Source: Streptomyces sp. F001
GTDB lineage: Bacteria; Actinomycetota; Actinomycetes; Streptomycetales; Streptomycetaceae
Direction: 5' to 3'
Assembly (NCBI RefSeq): GCF_004187715.1
Contig: NZ_QZWF01000001.1
Coordinates: forward strand, 1,302,001-1,366,000
DNA: 64,000 nucleotides
Numbering within the stretch: position 1 is the stretch's first letter; each line of letters opens with the position of its first letter. The translations under genes were made by a program, and so were the position numbers. The notes beneath the pieces are model-generated. The model saw only the letters and a list, made by a program, of their open reading frames with translations. It searched no databases and was not told the origin of the DNA. Positions 62,465 to 64,000 of this stretch are shown here, one piece after another.

Positions 62465-63388
62465 ATGCGAAGCGAGCCCGTGCTCCAGGTCCAGGCCTTG
62501 GTGAAGCGGTACGGCGACAAGACCGCGGTGAACGGCCTCGACCTGGTGGCCGGGGCGGGCATCACCGCCGTTCTCGGACCCAACGGCGCCGGCAAGACGA
62601 CCACCGTCGAGACGTGCGAGGGGTACCGCAGGCCGGACTCCGGCACCGTGCGCGTCCTGGGCCTCGACCCGGTGCGGCAGACCCGCGAGCTGCACCCGCG
62701 GATCGGCGTGATGCTCCAGTCCGGCGGCGTCTACTCCGGCGCCCGCGCGGACGAGATGCTCCGCCACGTGGCCCGGTTGCACGCGCACCCGCTGGACGTG
62801 GACGCGCTGATCGAACGCCTCGGCCTCGGCAGCTGCGGCCGGACCTCCTACCGTCGCCTCTCCGGCGGCCAGCAGCAGCGGCTCGCGCTGGCGATGGCCG
62901 TGGTCGGGCGCCCGGAACTGGTGTTCCTGGACGAGCCGACCGCGGGCCTCGACCCGCAGGCCCGCCGCGCCACCTGGGATCTCGTACGGGACCTGAAGGA
63001 GGACGGCGTCTCCGTGATCCTCACGACCCACTACATGGACGAGGCCGAACAGCTCGCGGACGACGTCGCGATCATCGACGGGGGCAGGGTCATCGCCCAG
63101 GGCTCCCCCGAGGAGCTGTGCCGCGGCGGCGCCGAGAACACCCTGCGCTTCACCGGCCGCCCCGGCCTCGACGTCGGCTCGCTACTCAAGGCGCTCCCCG
63201 CGGACTGCGCGGCCGCCGAGCTGACGCCGGGCTCGTACCGGGTGGCCGGCAAGGTCGATCCCCAGCTGCTGGCGACGGTGACCTCGTGGTGCGCACAGCA
63301 CGGGGTGATGCCGGACCGGATCTCGGTGGAACGGCACACCCTGGAGGACGTTTTTCTCGAGCTCACGGGCAAGGAGTTGCGCTCATGA
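62465..63388 (+). CDS. ABC-2 exporter ATP-binding protein
   Basis: 307 residues. Walker A is VLGPNGAGKTTT, the signature RRLSGGQQQRLALAMAV, Walker B LVFLDEPTAGLDPQ and the switch His in LTTHYMDEAEQ. It is of the DrrA-type drug exporter branch. The partner permease follows, after a repeat-derived insertion. The final codons, LELTGKELRS, appear a second time downstream. Confidence 0.94.
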   Translation: MRSEPVLQVQALVKRYGDKTAVNGLDLVAGAGITAVLGPNGAGKTTTVETCEGYRRPDSGTVRVLGLDPVRQTRELHPRIGVMLQSGGVYSGARADEMLRHVARLHAHPLDVDALIERLGLGSCGRTSYRRLSGGQQQRLALAMAVVGRPELVFLDEPTAGLDPQARRATWDLVRDLKEDGVSVILTTHYMDEAEQLADDVAIIDGGRVIAQGSPEELCRGGAENTLRFTGRPGLDVGSLLKALPADCAAAELTPGSYRVAGKVDPQLLATVTSWCAQHGVMPDRISVERHTLEDVFLELTGKELRS

Positions 63389-63504
63389 TTCCGGCCAGCA
63401 CGCGCGTCTGCCGGGGGTCCGGCCCGCGGCGCAGCCGCAAGGGGATGCAGCGTCCCCCGGGAAAGCACAGCCTGGAGCTGGCCGGCAAGGAGCTGCGCTC
63501 GTGA
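63389..63504. repeat. Insertion carrying a second copy of the ATPase gene's end
   Basis: Bases 63356-63388 (last codons and stop of the ATPase gene) recur at 63472-63504 with 27 of 33 matches. Between them lies about 83 bases with a GC-rich hairpin element (CCGGGGGTCCGG; CGTCCCCCGGG). An ATG at 63385 begins a 39-codon reading frame (MIPASTRVCRG...) that ends at 63504, overlapping the permease start. It is probably not a functional gene. Confidence 0.65.
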
Positions 63505-64000
63505 CGATCACGGCCGACAAGGGCATGTACGCGCCGAAGCCCGGCGCCGCCCCGCTCTCCCGCATGATCACGGCGCAGGCGGCGCTGGAGACGAGGATGC
63601 TGCTGCGCAACGGCGAGCAGCTGCTGCTGACGGTGATCATCCCGACGCTGCTGCTCGTCCTGTTCAGTGCGGTCGACATCGTCGACACCGGTGCCGGCGA
63701 GGCCGTCGACTTCGTCGCGCCCGGCATCCTCGCGCTCGCCGTGATGTCGACGGCGTTCACGGGCCAGGCCATCGGGACGGGCTTCGAACGCCGTTACGGC
63801 GTGCTCAAGCGGCTCGCCTCCTCGCCGCTGCCGCGCTGGGGGCTGATGACGGCGAAGACGGCGTCGGTCCTGGTCACCGAGGTCCTCCAGGTACTCCTGG
63901 TGACGGTGATCGCCTTCGCGCTGGGCTGGTCGCCGCACGGCAACCCCCTCGCCGTGCTCCTCCTGCTGATCGTCGGCACGGCGGCCTTCTCGGGCCTCGG
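63501..64000 (+). CDS. ABC-2 exporter permease (partial)
   Basis: Starts with GTG at 63501 (GTGACGATC, overlapping a TGA), and continues to the right edge, about 166 codons. The hydrophobic segments (LLLTVIIPTLLLVLFSAVDI; LVTEVLQVLLVTVIAFALGW) and GFERRYGVLKRLASSPLPR are of ABC-2/DrrB-type permeases. With the ATPase it probably exports a drug or lipid. Confidence 0.88.
   Translation, partial: MTITADKGMYAPKPGAAPLSRMITAQAALETRMLLRNGEQLLLTVIIPTLLLVLFSAVDIVDTGAGEAVDFVAPGILALAVMSTAFTGQAIGTGFERRYGVLKRLASSPLPRWGLMTAKTASVLVTEVLQVLLVTVIAFALGWSPHGNPLAVLLLLIVGTAAFSGL

Noticed and set aside
63385..63504. A 39-codon gene between the ABC ATPase and permease
   Set aside because: It derives from a repeat and a copy of the ATPase gene's end, so I list it as a repeat, not a gene. 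It may still be translated.

Overview
The window is high-GC actinobacterial DNA and almost certainly comes from a Streptomyces chromosome. The signs are very GC-rich third codon positions, frequent GTG and TTG starts, ATGA/GTGA start-stop overlaps inside operons, carbohydrate ABC transporters without their own ATPase (the MsiK-dependent style), a SigE-family sigma factor, the actinobacterial suf operon order and Streptomyces-type intergenic repeats. No rRNA, tRNA, CRISPR array, phage or complete mobile element was seen.

Bases 1-36,000 are mainly a plant-cell-wall (pectin) utilisation locus, interrupted by a block of ordinary genes at 1,554-9,714. Secreted enzymes include pectate lyases of families PL3, PL9 and PL1 (two), a pectinesterase (CE8), a rhamnogalacturonan acetylesterase (CE12-like), a second esterase and two GH43 proteins. 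They are followed by a sugar ABC importer, a Gfo/Idh/MocA oxidoreductase, a PmoA-family protein, an IlvD/Edd sugar-acid dehydratase, a DHDPS-fold enzyme and an FCD-type GntR regulator. Genes from about 30,350 down to 14,355 lie on one strand with many overlaps and could be one long transcription unit. Just beyond, kdgD plus an unknown protein (minus strand) diverge from udh, uronate dehydrogenase (plus strand). At the left edge an aldehyde dehydrogenase, probably alpha-ketoglutaric semialdehyde dehydrogenase, diverges from an IclR regulator. Together these suggest an oxidative route in which galacturonate, and probably arabinose, end at alpha-ketoglutaric semialdehyde and then 2-oxoglutarate. 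The galactarate dehydratase or lactone-handling step is not recognisable here.

The block at 1,554-9,714 holds a GNAT acetyltransferase, a two-component system with a membrane protein, a class B penicillin-binding protein, an AzgA-type purine permease and a SigE-family sigma factor with a membrane partner. Bases 35,400-40,421 are a polyol-type operon (DeoR regulator, binding protein with a frameshift in its signal peptide, two permeases, zinc dehydrogenase).

Bases 40,500-56,000 carry mostly independent genes: a two-domain TerD protein, a VOC protein, ACC deaminase beside a degraded GntR/intein-like remnant, a PhoX-type phosphatase with a good PHO box, a secreted nuclease, a small membrane-protein operon (DUF3618 and holin-like proteins), dapA, dapD, an SMR efflux/TetR pair with duplicated operators, and a CBM42-like membrane-anchored protein. 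Bases 55,728-62,283 are the complete suf Fe-S assembly operon (sufR-B-D-Rieske-C-S-U-T). The window ends in an ABC-2 drug-type exporter whose permease is cut by the right edge.
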